Of a stretch of DNA of 64,000 bases, positions 44,564 through 53,310 are shown in pieces. The position numbers and the translations under genes are program-made. The notes under the pieces were generated by a model. That model saw nothing but the letters and a program-made list of their open reading frames with translations, did not search any database and had not been told where the DNA came from. Origin of the DNA: Niabella yanshanensis. Its GTDB lineage: Bacteria > Bacteroidota > Bacteroidia > Chitinophagales > Chitinophagaceae. Location: positions 3,844,001 through 3,908,000 of the forward strand of contig NZ_CP139960.1 of assembly GCF_034424215.1 (NCBI RefSeq), in the 5' to 3' direction. How positions within the stretch are numbered: position 1 is the stretch's first letter; every line of letters starts with the position of its first letter.

Positions 44564-44699
44564 AATATTATTTTTATGTTACTTGTTTTTTGTATATAGC
44601 TTATGCTTATATTTAAATTAAAAAATAGATACCTTCGGGTAAATTAATATAGGATTGCTTACTATTTATTGGCGTTAAAGCCACTCTAATGTAACTACT

Positions 44700-45296
44700 A
44701 TGGGAAGACGAAGTTTAAAAGACGCAAGACAAAAGGAAATTATTGAAGTATTTTATCAGATAGCCAAACAGGAAGGCCTGGAAAATGCTTCATTGGCCAA
44801 AACAGCCGAACTGGCCGGAATGAACCCCAGTTTGATCATACATTATTTCAAAACCCGCGAGCAGCTGGTTTATGGGCTTATTGAATTTATACTCGATAGA
44901 TACCTGCAGATATTCAGCGTTCCTGCGTCGCCAAACAGTACACCTAAAACCGTGCTGTTGAAAATTATTGATAATGTATTTTCCAGGAAATGGAATGTTT
45001 TGTTTGATGATAGTGTGTCCTATAGCTGTTATGCTTTGGCCTTAAGAGATGAAACGATAGCGGGTAGATACCGGCAGTTACTGGAAACATTGCGCAAGAA
45101 TATGGAGCAGTATATCAGGGCCTGCAAAAAGGAAGGATTGCTTCAGGTTGTCAACCCCGCTGCAACTGCAGACCTGGTTTTTGTTCTGGTGGATGGCGCC
45201 TATTATTACCTGAGCCTGGTTAAAGAGGAAGAGGAGTACACGGCTGGTCTGAAACGTTATAAAAAGCAGGCCATAGCTTTGCTTAACTTTGTTTAA
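44700..45296 (+). CDS. TetR/AcrR family transcriptional regulator
   Basis: 198 residues. The N-terminal helix-turn-helix (about 10-55) reads RQKEIIEVFYQIAKQEG, ENASLAKTAELAGMNPSLII, HYFKTREQLVYGLIEFIL, with the conserved F/Y-K at the end of helix 4. The C-terminal half is a helical ligand/dimerisation domain. Divergently transcribed from susC; probable repressor of the SusCD-phospholipase C genes and of itself through the paired palindromes. The inducer is unknown. Its last 14 bp overlap the convergent small membrane protein gene. Confidence 0.92.
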   Translation: MGRRSLKDARQKEIIEVFYQIAKQEGLENASLAKTAELAGMNPSLIIHYFKTREQLVYGLIEFILDRYLQIFSVPASPNSTPKTVLLKIIDNVFSRKWNVLFDDSVSYSCYALALRDETIAGRYRQLLETLRKNMEQYIRACKKEGLLQVVNPAATADLVFVLVDGAYYYLSLVKEEEEYTAGLKRYKKQAIALLNFV

Positions 45297-45588
45297 TCTT
45301 TCTTAAAAATATGGCAATAATGGCAATGATTGCAATGGAAAGCCAGGCCAGATTACAGATAAGGTTGGGACCATCGTTCATGTATAGCGCATGTAGGATA
45401 AGGCCCGTAGCTCCCAGGATGTTAAGGATGTGATAGCCAGGCTTATTGGCTTTTACCTTGTTGAAGCTTACCAGCAGGTAAGCCAGTAAATAAAATCCGG
45501 TGCCCAGCCATCCTACAAATGATGACACCGATTCACTTACAAAAGCTTTTAGTAACGGAGCAACAATTAGTTGAGTGCAATACATCAT
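45283..45588 (-). CDS. Small membrane protein (CBU_0592-like)
   Basis: 101 residues with three hydrophobic segments (WLGTGFYLLAYLLVS, ILNILGATGLILHALYM, CNLAWLSIAIIAIIAIFL), a pattern seen in the CBU_0592-like integral membrane domain. It starts 3 bp after the stop of the substrate-binding protein gene, so it probably shares that transcript. Function unknown. Confidence 0.75.
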   Translation of the reverse strand: MMYCTQLIVAPLLKAFVSESVSSFVGWLGTGFYLLAYLLVSFNKVKANKPGYHILNILGATGLILHALYMNDGPNLICNLAWLSIAIIAIIAIFLRKIKQS

Positions 45589-45591
45589 ACT

Positions 45592-47328
45592 TTAATTAAT
45601 TCGGGTTTTTCGGAGCTCCAAAAGATTTAATGCATTGGGAGAGAAGCCGGTAACGTTTTTCTGCACCAGACGGATCACTTTATCATACCATAAAGGCACA
45701 ACAGGGGCATCGTTAATTACTATCTGATCTGCCTGCCTGTACAATGCATACCTGATGCTATCATTGGTTTCCTTTATGGCCTGTTCAAATACCTTATCGA
45801 AAGCCGGGTTATTGTACCGGGTATAATTAGGAGGAGCGGGGTTTTTTGAATAAAAAACGGAGAGATAATTTTCAGCATCCGGATAATCTGCAATCCACCC
45901 GCCGCGGAAGAAAGCGGCTTTAGAACCGGATGTCATTTCAAAGAGTAATGATTTTTGTACCACTTCTACCTGCACGGGGATGCCTATTTCTTCCAGTTGT
46001 CTGGCTATAAAATTCCCAAAGTCGGCATAAATAGAAATGGTTAACAGCTTCACCGGTGTCAGCCCCTTTCCACCCGGAAAGCCTGCCTCTTTTAATAGCT
46101 GTGCGGCTTTACCCGGATGGTAAGTGTATCCTGTTACTATCGAGTCGTTGAATGAAGGGAGACCCGTCGGCACAAAGCCACTTTCGGCAGGAGTGCCTAA
46201 GGAATTTCTTAAATATAGGATCATCTTGCGACGGTCAAAACCATAGTTAATAGCCTGCCGGATCTTTTTTAACCTGAGCGGCGAATTCTTTACGATGGGA
46301 TTGGTGCTGTCAACCAAAATACCCAGGTATTCTATATTTAAATAAGGTTGTGTCTGCAGCTCTATCTTGTCCTTCCATATATTGCGCAGTATTCCTTTTT
46401 TGGTGAGTACTTCATCTTTAAAGCTGGGATCAAGCTCATTGATGAAATCGAGCTGTCCCTGCCTGAATAAAAGAAATTCGGTAGCCCGGCTATCTTTAAA
46501 ACTTATTTTAACACCGTCGAGATACGGTAACCGGTTGCCGGTACTATCTTTTTCAAAATAGTTTTCATTTTTTCCAAAGATCAAAGCCTGACCTTCTTCC
46601 CATTTTACAAATTTGAAGGGACCGCTACCTACAGGGTGCTGCCTGAATTCTTTGCCATATAGCTGAACCGCTTCGGGCGCCACTATCGAGCAATACTGCA
46701 TGGATAGGATGCCCAGTATCGGTTGGTAAGGCTGTAGCAGCCTGAGTTGAAAAGTGGTATCGCTTAACGCTTTAAATGGCTGAATGCTGTCTGCCTTGCC
46801 ATTAAAGATCCATGCGCCCGGACTCGCAGTGGCCGGGTCCATAATACGGCTGAGACTAAATACCACGTCGGCAGCAACCAATCGCCGTCCCCTGCCTTGC
46901 GGGAAGCAGGCATCATTGTGAAACAGGACGTCGGGTCTTAAATAAAAAGTATAAACTCTTTTGTCATCAGAAATATCCCAGTGCGTAGCAATAGAAGGTT
47001 TGATATTCAGACTGTCGTCAATTTCCACGAGTGTATTAAACAGCTGGTGGGCCGGCCACATAGTAGATTGATTTTTGGCAAATGCGGGGTCAAGCGATGC
47101 AATGCCGGTGTACTCGTTGTAGTGGAAGATTTTTTTCCCCGATTTACTTTTATTCGTGCAGGTGACGAATAGTAATGTACAGGCTATTAGCAGTACTACG
47201 CTTGTGGTCCGCCCGCGAACAGCATGGTGGGCCGGTAACTTTGCATCAGCCTGACCCCGGCCCGGCTTTGTAGCCGGGCGGTGGGCACGCCACAAAGCCG
47301 CTATATAAAAGGTACGACCGTTTATCAA
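45592..47328 (-). CDS. ABC transporter substrate-binding protein, family 5 (peptide/nickel type); 5' end disrupted
   Basis: 578 codons from a TTG at 47328. The mature protein is a complete SBP_bac_5: YNEYTGIASLDPAFAKNQ, YTFYLRPDVLFHNDACFPQG, GSGPFKFVKW, AFFRGGWIADYPDAENYLS, with lipobox FVTCTN. There is no in-frame ATG upstream of the lipoprotein signal peptide: the N-terminal 40 or so codons are encoded by a GC-rich element (47200-47298). The true start is probably lost or replaced, so the gene could be translated from TTG or be silent. No permease or ATPase genes lie beside it. Oligopeptide binding is the family norm. Confidence 0.8.
   Translation of the reverse strand: MINGRTFYIAALWRAHRPATKPGRGQADAKLPAHHAVRGRTTSVVLLIACTLLFVTCTNKSKSGKKIFHYNEYTGIASLDPAFAKNQSTMWPAHQLFNTLVEIDDSLNIKPSIATHWDISDDKRVYTFYLRPDVLFHNDACFPQGRGRRLVAADVVFSLSRIMDPATASPGAWIFNGKADSIQPFKALSDTTFQLRLLQPYQPILGILSMQYCSIVAPEAVQLYGKEFRQHPVGSGPFKFVKWEEGQALIFGKNENYFEKDSTGNRLPYLDGVKISFKDSRATEFLLFRQGQLDFINELDPSFKDEVLTKKGILRNIWKDKIELQTQPYLNIEYLGILVDSTNPIVKNSPLRLKKIRQAINYGFDRRKMILYLRNSLGTPAESGFVPTGLPSFNDSIVTGYTYHPGKAAQLLKEAGFPGGKGLTPVKLLTISIYADFGNFIARQLEEIGIPVQVEVVQKSLLFEMTSGSKAAFFRGGWIADYPDAENYLSVFYSKNPAPPNYTRYNNPAFDKVFEQAIKETNDSIRYALYRQADQIVINDAPVVPLWYDKVIRLVQKNVTGFSPNALNLLELRKTRIN
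47200..47298. repeat. GC-rich structured element at the start of the substrate-binding-protein gene
   Basis: About 99 bp, of which I count 67 G or C, in an otherwise AT-rich region. Ends are imperfect inverted repeats (GCTTGTGG at 47200-47207 and CCACAAAGC at 47290-47298) and it contains a perfect 8-bp stem GCCCGGCT-TTGT-AGCCGGGC (47260-47279). It looks like a small mobile palindromic element or a structured RNA gene. Confidence 0.5.
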
Positions 47329-47384
47329 TTTATAAAAAGAGATTTAAGGTTGAACGGTTAAATTTACACTTCAATCACCGGTGT

Positions 47385-49040
47385 ATGTTTAAAAACTGTT
47401 CCAAAATACTTGTTTTATTTTTTATAGCCATATCTGTCTTACCCGCACAGGCACAGCTAGGGGTTTCTAATAAAAGCTTTACCCGCCAGGATACATTGAG
47501 AGGCAGTAATGGTGCGGGCCGGATGGGTTGGGACGTATTACGTTATGATATTTCAATAATGCCCAATTTTTCATCAAGGACTATTACAGGGAAAAATACT
47601 ATTACATTTTACGATACCGGTGCAAAGTTGATGCAGGTTGACCTGCAGGAGCCAATGTTGATTGATAGTGTGATATTTAATGGAAAGCTCCTGCCGCAGC
47701 GAAGAGAGGGGAATGCGTATTGGGTGGAATTCAGGAGTCCCCGGTTAAAATATAAAATAAAGCCAGGTCCGCGGGAGATCACCATTTATTTTCATGGAAC
47801 GCCGAAGGCGGCAAAGAATGCCCCCTGGGATGGAGGCTGGATCTGGAGCAAGGATGAAAAGGGGCGCGACTGGATCAGCGTGGCCTGCCAGGGGCTGGGC
47901 GCCAGTGTATGGTATCCGTGTAAAGATTACCAGGGAGATGAGCCTGATAAGGGCGCGTCTTTAGCTGTTACAGTGCCAGATACTCTGGTAGCTGTAGGTA
48001 ATGGTCGCCTGGCGGGAGAGCAAAAAAATGCCGATGGTACAGCTACCTGGACCTGGCAAGTGAAAAATCCCATTAATAACTATAATATCGTTCCATACAT
48101 AGGCAAATATGTGAACTTTAAGGATAAAATGAAGGGCGAGAAGGGCGAACTGGACCTGGACTACTGGGTGCTGGATTATAACCTGGAAAAAGCTAAAAAG
48201 CATTTTGAAGTGGTAAAGCCCATGATCACCTGCTTTGAAAGCTGGATGGGGCCGTATCCCTTTTATGAAGATAGCTACAAACTGGTGGATGCGCCACATT
48301 TAGGTATGGAGCACCAAAGCGCTGTAGCTTATGGTAATAAGTATGGGATGGGGTACCTGGGTAAAGATTTGAGTGGAAGCGGATGGGGATTGAAATTCGA
48401 TTTTATTATTGTTCACGAAAGCGGGCACGAATGGTTTGCGAACAATATTACATCCAAAGATATTGCTGATATGTGGATACATGAAAGCTTTACCAATTAC
48501 AGTGAAACCCTGTTTACGGAGTGTGAGTTTGGTAAGAAAGCCGGCAGCGAATATGTGATAGGGACCCGTAAAAATATTGCTAACGATATACCCATTATTG
48601 GTGTTTACGGGGTAAACGAAGAGGGAAGTGGAGATATGTATTATAAGGGGGGCAATATGCTGCATACCATCAGACAGGTAATTGACAATGATGCTTTGTT
48701 TAAAAATATTTTACGAGGCTTAAATAAGGATTTCTATCATCAAACGGTAACTACGCAACAGGTAGAGCGTTATATGAACCAGAAAAGCAAAAAGGACCTG
48801 AGCAAGATCTTTGACCAATACCTCCGCACGACCCGTATACCTGAGCTGCAGTATAAAGTAGAAGGGGATAACCTGGTGTACAAATGGAGCAACACTGTTA
48901 AGGGCTTTAATATGCCGGTGTTACTTGCTAATGGACGTTGGCTGCATCCCTCGGAAACCGTTCAGAAAATAAGCCTCAAAGAAGCGGGAGGCAAAATGAA
49001 TGTAGTGCCTGATTTTTACATCACCGTTAAAGAAATCTGA
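47385..49040 (+). CDS. M1 family metallopeptidase (aminopeptidase)
   Basis: 551 residues with a signal peptide (core LFFIAISVLPAQAQ). Zinc motif HESGH at 344-348 with the third ligand Glu367 exactly 18 residues further (HEXXH-X18-E, the gluzincin spacing); the exopeptidase motif GxMEN appears as GMEHQSAVAY. A conserved Tyr-containing YYKGGNMLHTIR follows. It is shorter than full M1 enzymes, lacking the C-terminal ARM domain, as in many Bacteroidota secreted forms. Removes N-terminal residues from peptides outside the cytoplasm. Confidence 0.93.
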   Translation: MFKNCSKILVLFFIAISVLPAQAQLGVSNKSFTRQDTLRGSNGAGRMGWDVLRYDISIMPNFSSRTITGKNTITFYDTGAKLMQVDLQEPMLIDSVIFNGKLLPQRREGNAYWVEFRSPRLKYKIKPGPREITIYFHGTPKAAKNAPWDGGWIWSKDEKGRDWISVACQGLGASVWYPCKDYQGDEPDKGASLAVTVPDTLVAVGNGRLAGEQKNADGTATWTWQVKNPINNYNIVPYIGKYVNFKDKMKGEKGELDLDYWVLDYNLEKAKKHFEVVKPMITCFESWMGPYPFYEDSYKLVDAPHLGMEHQSAVAYGNKYGMGYLGKDLSGSGWGLKFDFIIVHESGHEWFANNITSKDIADMWIHESFTNYSETLFTECEFGKKAGSEYVIGTRKNIANDIPIIGVYGVNEEGSGDMYYKGGNMLHTIRQVIDNDALFKNILRGLNKDFYHQTVTTQQVERYMNQKSKKDLSKIFDQYLRTTRIPELQYKVEGDNLVYKWSNTVKGFNMPVLLANGRWLHPSETVQKISLKEAGGKMNVVPDFYITVKEI

Positions 49041-49140
49041 TTTTAGAAGTGCTTTTCATGGTACCAGTTAAAAATGTTCTAAGTTTGAGGCCTGTGTTAG
49101 CATATCCTTACCAATATAAACGTAAACAGGCAACTTTATA

Positions 49141-50661
49141 ATGAGTGCAAAAATCAGGCGGCAAAGCATTGTCTCTTCCTTGGTAGTTTACTGCGGCTTT
49201 CTAGTTGGCCTGGTGAATGTTTTCCTGTTTACAAGAAATGGAGCATTCAATCCCGAACAGTACGGATTGTACAATATGTTTATTGCGGCCGGGATATTTT
49301 TGTCGTCGCTGGGTAGCCTGGCTATGCCATCTTATCTTCATAAATTCTTTCCGTTTTATCAAAGTAACTTAGATCCCGAAGATAACGACCAGTTGTCATG
49401 GGCTTTATTGATAGGGTTATTGGGCTGTGTGCTGGTGGCTATCGGAGGATGGTTGTTCAAAGGGTTGGTTATTCAAAAATTCGGCTCTTCTTCTGCTTTA
49501 TTTGTTACCTATTACAAATGGTTGTTTCCCTTTGTTTTTGGTCTGATCTTATATGGTATCCTGGAAGCTTACGGATGGGTACTGCATAAGTCTGTTCTTA
49601 CAATTTTTATCCGTGAGGTAGAATGGCGTTTGTTAATCACAGTCATACTGGTATTGTTTTCATTGGGCTTTATCAAGAGCTTTGATACCTTTGTTATACT
49701 TTATTCCTTTACCTATCTTATTCTTTTCGTTACATTATTGGTATACCTGTTTTATAGAAAGAGAATCCACTTTTCTTTTAGGGTTAGCAGGGTTACAAAA
49801 AAGTTCTTTAAAAAGATAGCTACTTTTTGCCTGTTTATATTTAGTGCAAGTGTTGTATCGTCTTTGTCAGGCATATTCGATACTATAGTTATTGCATCTG
49901 TTATGCCTGATGGCCTGGAAAGTGCCGCCATATTTTCGCTGGCCCAGCTAATGGCAAGTATTGTTCAGGCGCCACAGCGCGGTATTATCGCGGCCTCTAT
50001 TCCCCACTTGTCACTTGCATGGAAAAGCAAGAACTTAAATTCAATACTAACTATTTATAAGCGATCATCTATCAACCTTTTGTTGGCTGCTACGATATTA
50101 TTTGTATTGATTTTTCTGAATTATAGACATGCCGTATCAACTTTCGATTTGCAAAAGGAGTATATGCTAGGGTTTATTCCTTTCATTTTTTTAGGTCTTA
50201 CGCGTATTATTGATTTGGGAACTGGTGTTAACCGGGAAATAATAGGGACTTCTAATTTCTGGAGATTTGAGCTGATCAGTAATATAATATTATTACTATT
50301 CATGTTGCCATTAAGCTATATTCTTACCAAACAGTTTGGAATTATAGGACCCAGCATTGCTGGGCTGGTATCGACTTTTGTTTATAATTTAGTACGCATT
50401 ATTTTTCTTTGGAGGAAATTCAAATTGTTCCCATTTACACTTAAGTCTGTGTATGTGGTGAGTCTTGCAGTAGTAAATTTGGTAGTTACCTGGCTGCTAT
50501 TTGACAGCTGGAACGGACTGACAGGCTTATTTGTAAGAACAGCTTTCGCACTCATCGTTTTTGTGGCCGGCATTTTTTTACTAAAACCCTCTCCTGATAT
50601 TAAACCTGTTTTGGATACTATTCTGGACCGGATCATTCCTCCCAGGCGCAAAAGGAATTAA
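49141..50661 (+). CDS. Polysaccharide flippase (Wzx/MOP superfamily)
   Basis: 506 residues, about 12-14 transmembrane helices. Begins MSAKIRRQSIVSSLVVYCGFL and has a mid-protein NREIIGTSNFWRFELI loop; the overall pattern matches the polysaccharide-biosynthesis/MATE-like flippases that turn over lipid-linked oligosaccharides. No other glycan genes lie beside it, so its cargo is unknown. Confidence 0.85.
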   Translation: MSAKIRRQSIVSSLVVYCGFLVGLVNVFLFTRNGAFNPEQYGLYNMFIAAGIFLSSLGSLAMPSYLHKFFPFYQSNLDPEDNDQLSWALLIGLLGCVLVAIGGWLFKGLVIQKFGSSSALFVTYYKWLFPFVFGLILYGILEAYGWVLHKSVLTIFIREVEWRLLITVILVLFSLGFIKSFDTFVILYSFTYLILFVTLLVYLFYRKRIHFSFRVSRVTKKFFKKIATFCLFIFSASVVSSLSGIFDTIVIASVMPDGLESAAIFSLAQLMASIVQAPQRGIIAASIPHLSLAWKSKNLNSILTIYKRSSINLLLAATILFVLIFLNYRHAVSTFDLQKEYMLGFIPFIFLGLTRIIDLGTGVNREIIGTSNFWRFELISNIILLLFMLPLSYILTKQFGIIGPSIAGLVSTFVYNLVRIIFLWRKFKLFPFTLKSVYVVSLAVVNLVVTWLLFDSWNGLTGLFVRTAFALIVFVAGIFLLKPSPDIKPVLDTILDRIIPPRRKRN

Positions 50662-50675
50662 AAGTTAAACAACCT

Positions 50676-51511
50676 GTGAATCGTCGAAAGTTTACAAAGA
50701 TAATAGCGACCCTTGGCGGAGCCTCTGCTTTAACCGGCCTGTATGCCTGGCGAATCGAACCTTTTAGATTGGAGTTTGTGAATGAATATGTCGGTGAGCA
50801 ACCTGCCGGTTTCATTGCACGGCAAATGCTGATGCAGATAAGTGACATGCGTGTGGCATTGTTGACGGGAGTTACTTAATACAATCTTTAAAAGATGCTC
50901 AGGCCTGCCACCCGCATATAGTTGTTTATACCGGAGATTTTATTACAAAGAACCGGGGCTTTGAGTTCGAAGAATTGAAAGCCGTACTGGATCATGCAGT
51001 AACAGGAAAATGGGAACGGCCGGGATTCTGGGCATGATTACGGCCAGGGTTGGTCGGAAGCGGATGTGGGTGAAAGAGTAACCGGGCAGCAGCCGGCATA
51101 ACCATGCTTAGGGCTTCAAATAACCGGAGTCGACGATTTCTGGGAAACCAATTACCGGCCAGATATAGCAATGGCGCATTATACTCCCGGCACGTCTACC
51201 ATAGTTTTAAGTTACAATCCAGATACCTGCAATGAGCTGATCTGGGGAGATTACAAAGGGTGGATCTTATCGGGGTACACACACGGAGGACAGGTAAGAC
51301 CTCCATTTTTACCTGCGCCTGTAGTACCGGTAATAATAAAACCTATACGGTCGGAGAAATAGATCTTGAGGATGGCAGAACCCTGTGTATAAACCGGGCC
51401 TTAGGATATAAATGGCAACTGCGACTGAATGTAAGGCCCGAAATCACCATTTTACACTACAACCCGGCTAATGAAGTTTACCATAAAATATTGGATGGAG
51501 TCAACTCATAA
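50676..51511 (+). pseudogene. Decayed metallophosphoesterase (YaeI-like)
   Basis: GTG start at 50676 gives MNRRKFTKIIATLGGASAL and a Tat-like start with QISDM in place of QISDLH; then the frame breaks near 50870. Family motifs continue in other frames: VVYTGDF, a shortened G-HDYG stretch, SYNPD (normally H-N-P-D), GYTHGGQ (normally G-H-T-H-G-G-Q) and a C-terminal RPEITILHYN. At least three frameshifts and a His-to-Tyr change at the metal site show it is not functional. Position directly behind the flippase gene suggests it was once in one transcript. Confidence 0.85.
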
Positions 51512-52134
51512 ATTACACCAAAGCCAAAGCTGTAATACAGGTTGGGGTTGTTGATACCCGAACCGGTACGGCCATCCAGGTTTTTAGAAAACAGCCGTGC
51601 ATTTCCTTCAGCCAGCAACTTTACGCGATTGTTGAGCTTATATTTTACACCGCCACCCACTGGCATTGCAAATCCTGTTTTGTCACTGCCTTCTTTGGCG
51701 CCAGCGGTAGAAGAATAGTTAAACAGGGTATATACGCCGGCTCCCAGGTTAACAAAAGGAGTTACCTTATGACTTTGCAGATCTATAAAATCGTATTCAC
51801 CTTTTACACTTAGCTCCGCCATTTCTGTTTGAAACTGCCCGTTAGGTTTAGATGCCTGTGACGCAACATTCGAATTATCACCTCTAATCCTGCCGCCGAA
51901 TGCTTCTGCGCGAACATATAGTTTGTCCCAAACTCTGCGCCTGTACGCAACGGATGCATATAAGGAGGTATGGCTGGCAAGGGATGCGTCAACAGCAAAG
52001 CGGCCGGAATAACTTAGTGCTCCAAAATTAAATCCCACACTATTCTTTTGCGGGGTGAATTTTTGCGCTGAAAGGCTTAAAGAGCCCAAGACGACTGTTG
52101 AAACGATAATAATTTTTTTCAAAAAAATGGTCAT
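51478..52134 (-). CDS. Outer-membrane beta-barrel protein (porin-like)
   Basis: 218 residues with a signal peptide (ends SLSAQ) and alternating hydrophobic/polar strands with aromatic ends, such as SVGFNFGALSYSGRF and LYASVAYRRRVWDKLYVRAEAF, ending in YYSFGFGVIYEL. It fits an OmpA/OmpW-sized 8-10-strand barrel. It starts 24 bp after gldN and so may belong to the gld transcript. No periplasmic domain. Confidence 0.8.
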   Translation of the reverse strand: MTIFLKKIIIVSTVVLGSLSLSAQKFTPQKNSVGFNFGALSYSGRFAVDASLASHTSLYASVAYRRRVWDKLYVRAEAFGGRIRGDNSNVASQASKPNGQFQTEMAELSVKGEYDFIDLQSHKVTPFVNLGAGVYTLFNYSSTAGAKEGSDKTGFAMPVGGGVKYKLNNRVKLLAEGNARLFSKNLDGRTGSGINNPNLYYSFGFGVIYELTPSNILW

Positions 52135-52158
52135 AATAACAAAATTTGGGTAAGCAAT

Positions 52159-53205
52159 TTACTTATTCGCCCAGCCTTTTGAGCTAAGATTGTTCAATTG
52201 CTTTTGGATTATCTCGGCCTGGTCAGCCTTTAACGGTGTATTGGTAAACCCATTCTCAGCGTCCAGTGAAGATTTCTGGATCATACTTTCGAAGAGACGG
52301 TTTTCAAATACTTCTTCCCAGGTTACATAACCCGATATGTTTAGAGGATTGGTGATGCTATTTCGTACCAAAGCTTTACGAAGATCGGGGTAATAAACCC
52401 AGAAAACGGCATGCTCGCTATTTTCCATCGTGTAGCCGTCTGAACTGGTGTAACTGGTAAGCGGAGCAATACCCAGGATTCTTACATAAGTTTTTCCGTC
52501 ACGTTTATTGAATATCCACTCTTCTTTTAAACGGAATTTGTAAACTGAGTCCGGAGCAACATCACGGGCCCTCACCTGGTAACCCGCAATATTCCCTTCC
52601 ATATCATATTTAGCTACCGTATCTACGCCGCCGCCGAATCCGGCTACCGCCTCATCAAAACTGATAGGAGTGGTAAAACGATCATCTACATTACTGAAAG
52701 CCTGAACACTATCTTCTTTGATTGCCCTTAATATTATGTTGATCAGCCTTTTATCATCATCACCGTCAATAGATTTATTATAAAAGTAGCGGGCATTTTT
52801 TTGTGTACGCGCGTCAATGGTGCGCCATACCCGCACGCGGTACATGGCGTCTGCCGCATATAGCTGTGTATAAGCCAACGGTGTAGCAGCGCTGTCGGTA
52901 TGATCATCTTCCAGGATATTGTCTTTTCTCAGCGATTGTTTGGAAACGCCGTACAAACCGCCTTCTCCCTCGTCTTCTACCACTTCAATAGGCAGGTTGG
53001 CCGCAGGTGTATTATAGTCACCGCCCTCGCCGGTACTATTTTGTGCCGGCTTATCCTTTGGGGTTGTTTTTTTTGTATCTGTAGTTTTTTTCTCTGTGCT
53101 TTTTGCCGGTGTTGATGGCGTATCATAAGCACTGCGCCGTTGCGCCATCAACGAGCCGCTGATCATTAAGAATAATACTATACTACAAGTAATACGAAAT
53201 TTCAT
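52159..53205 (-). CDS. gldN: Gliding motility / type IX secretion protein GldN
   Basis: 348 residues. Signal peptide (ends LMAQRRS), a Thr/Lys/Pro-rich linker, then the GldN/PorN core with MYRVRVWRTIDARTQKNARYFY and later RILGIAPLTSYTSSDGY, and VFWVYYPDLRKAL. GldN/PorN forms the periplasmic ring associated with GldK at the outer membrane in the type IX secretion system. Last of gldKLMN in the conserved order. Confidence 0.95.
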   Translation of the reverse strand: MKFRITCSIVLFLMISGSLMAQRRSAYDTPSTPAKSTEKKTTDTKKTTPKDKPAQNSTGEGGDYNTPAANLPIEVVEDEGEGGLYGVSKQSLRKDNILEDDHTDSAATPLAYTQLYAADAMYRVRVWRTIDARTQKNARYFYNKSIDGDDDKRLINIILRAIKEDSVQAFSNVDDRFTTPISFDEAVAGFGGGVDTVAKYDMEGNIAGYQVRARDVAPDSVYKFRLKEEWIFNKRDGKTYVRILGIAPLTSYTSSDGYTMENSEHAVFWVYYPDLRKALVRNSITNPLNISGYVTWEEVFENRLFESMIQKSSLDAENGFTNTPLKADQAEIIQKQLNNLSSKGWANK

Positions 53206-53310
53206 TGCTTCAGTTTTTATAAGTAATCGTGGCCTTACAGACGAATATATTCATATCCCGGTTGCCCAATGTGATAATCTAGCCCGCAAACATTAAACCA
53301 AATCATATTA

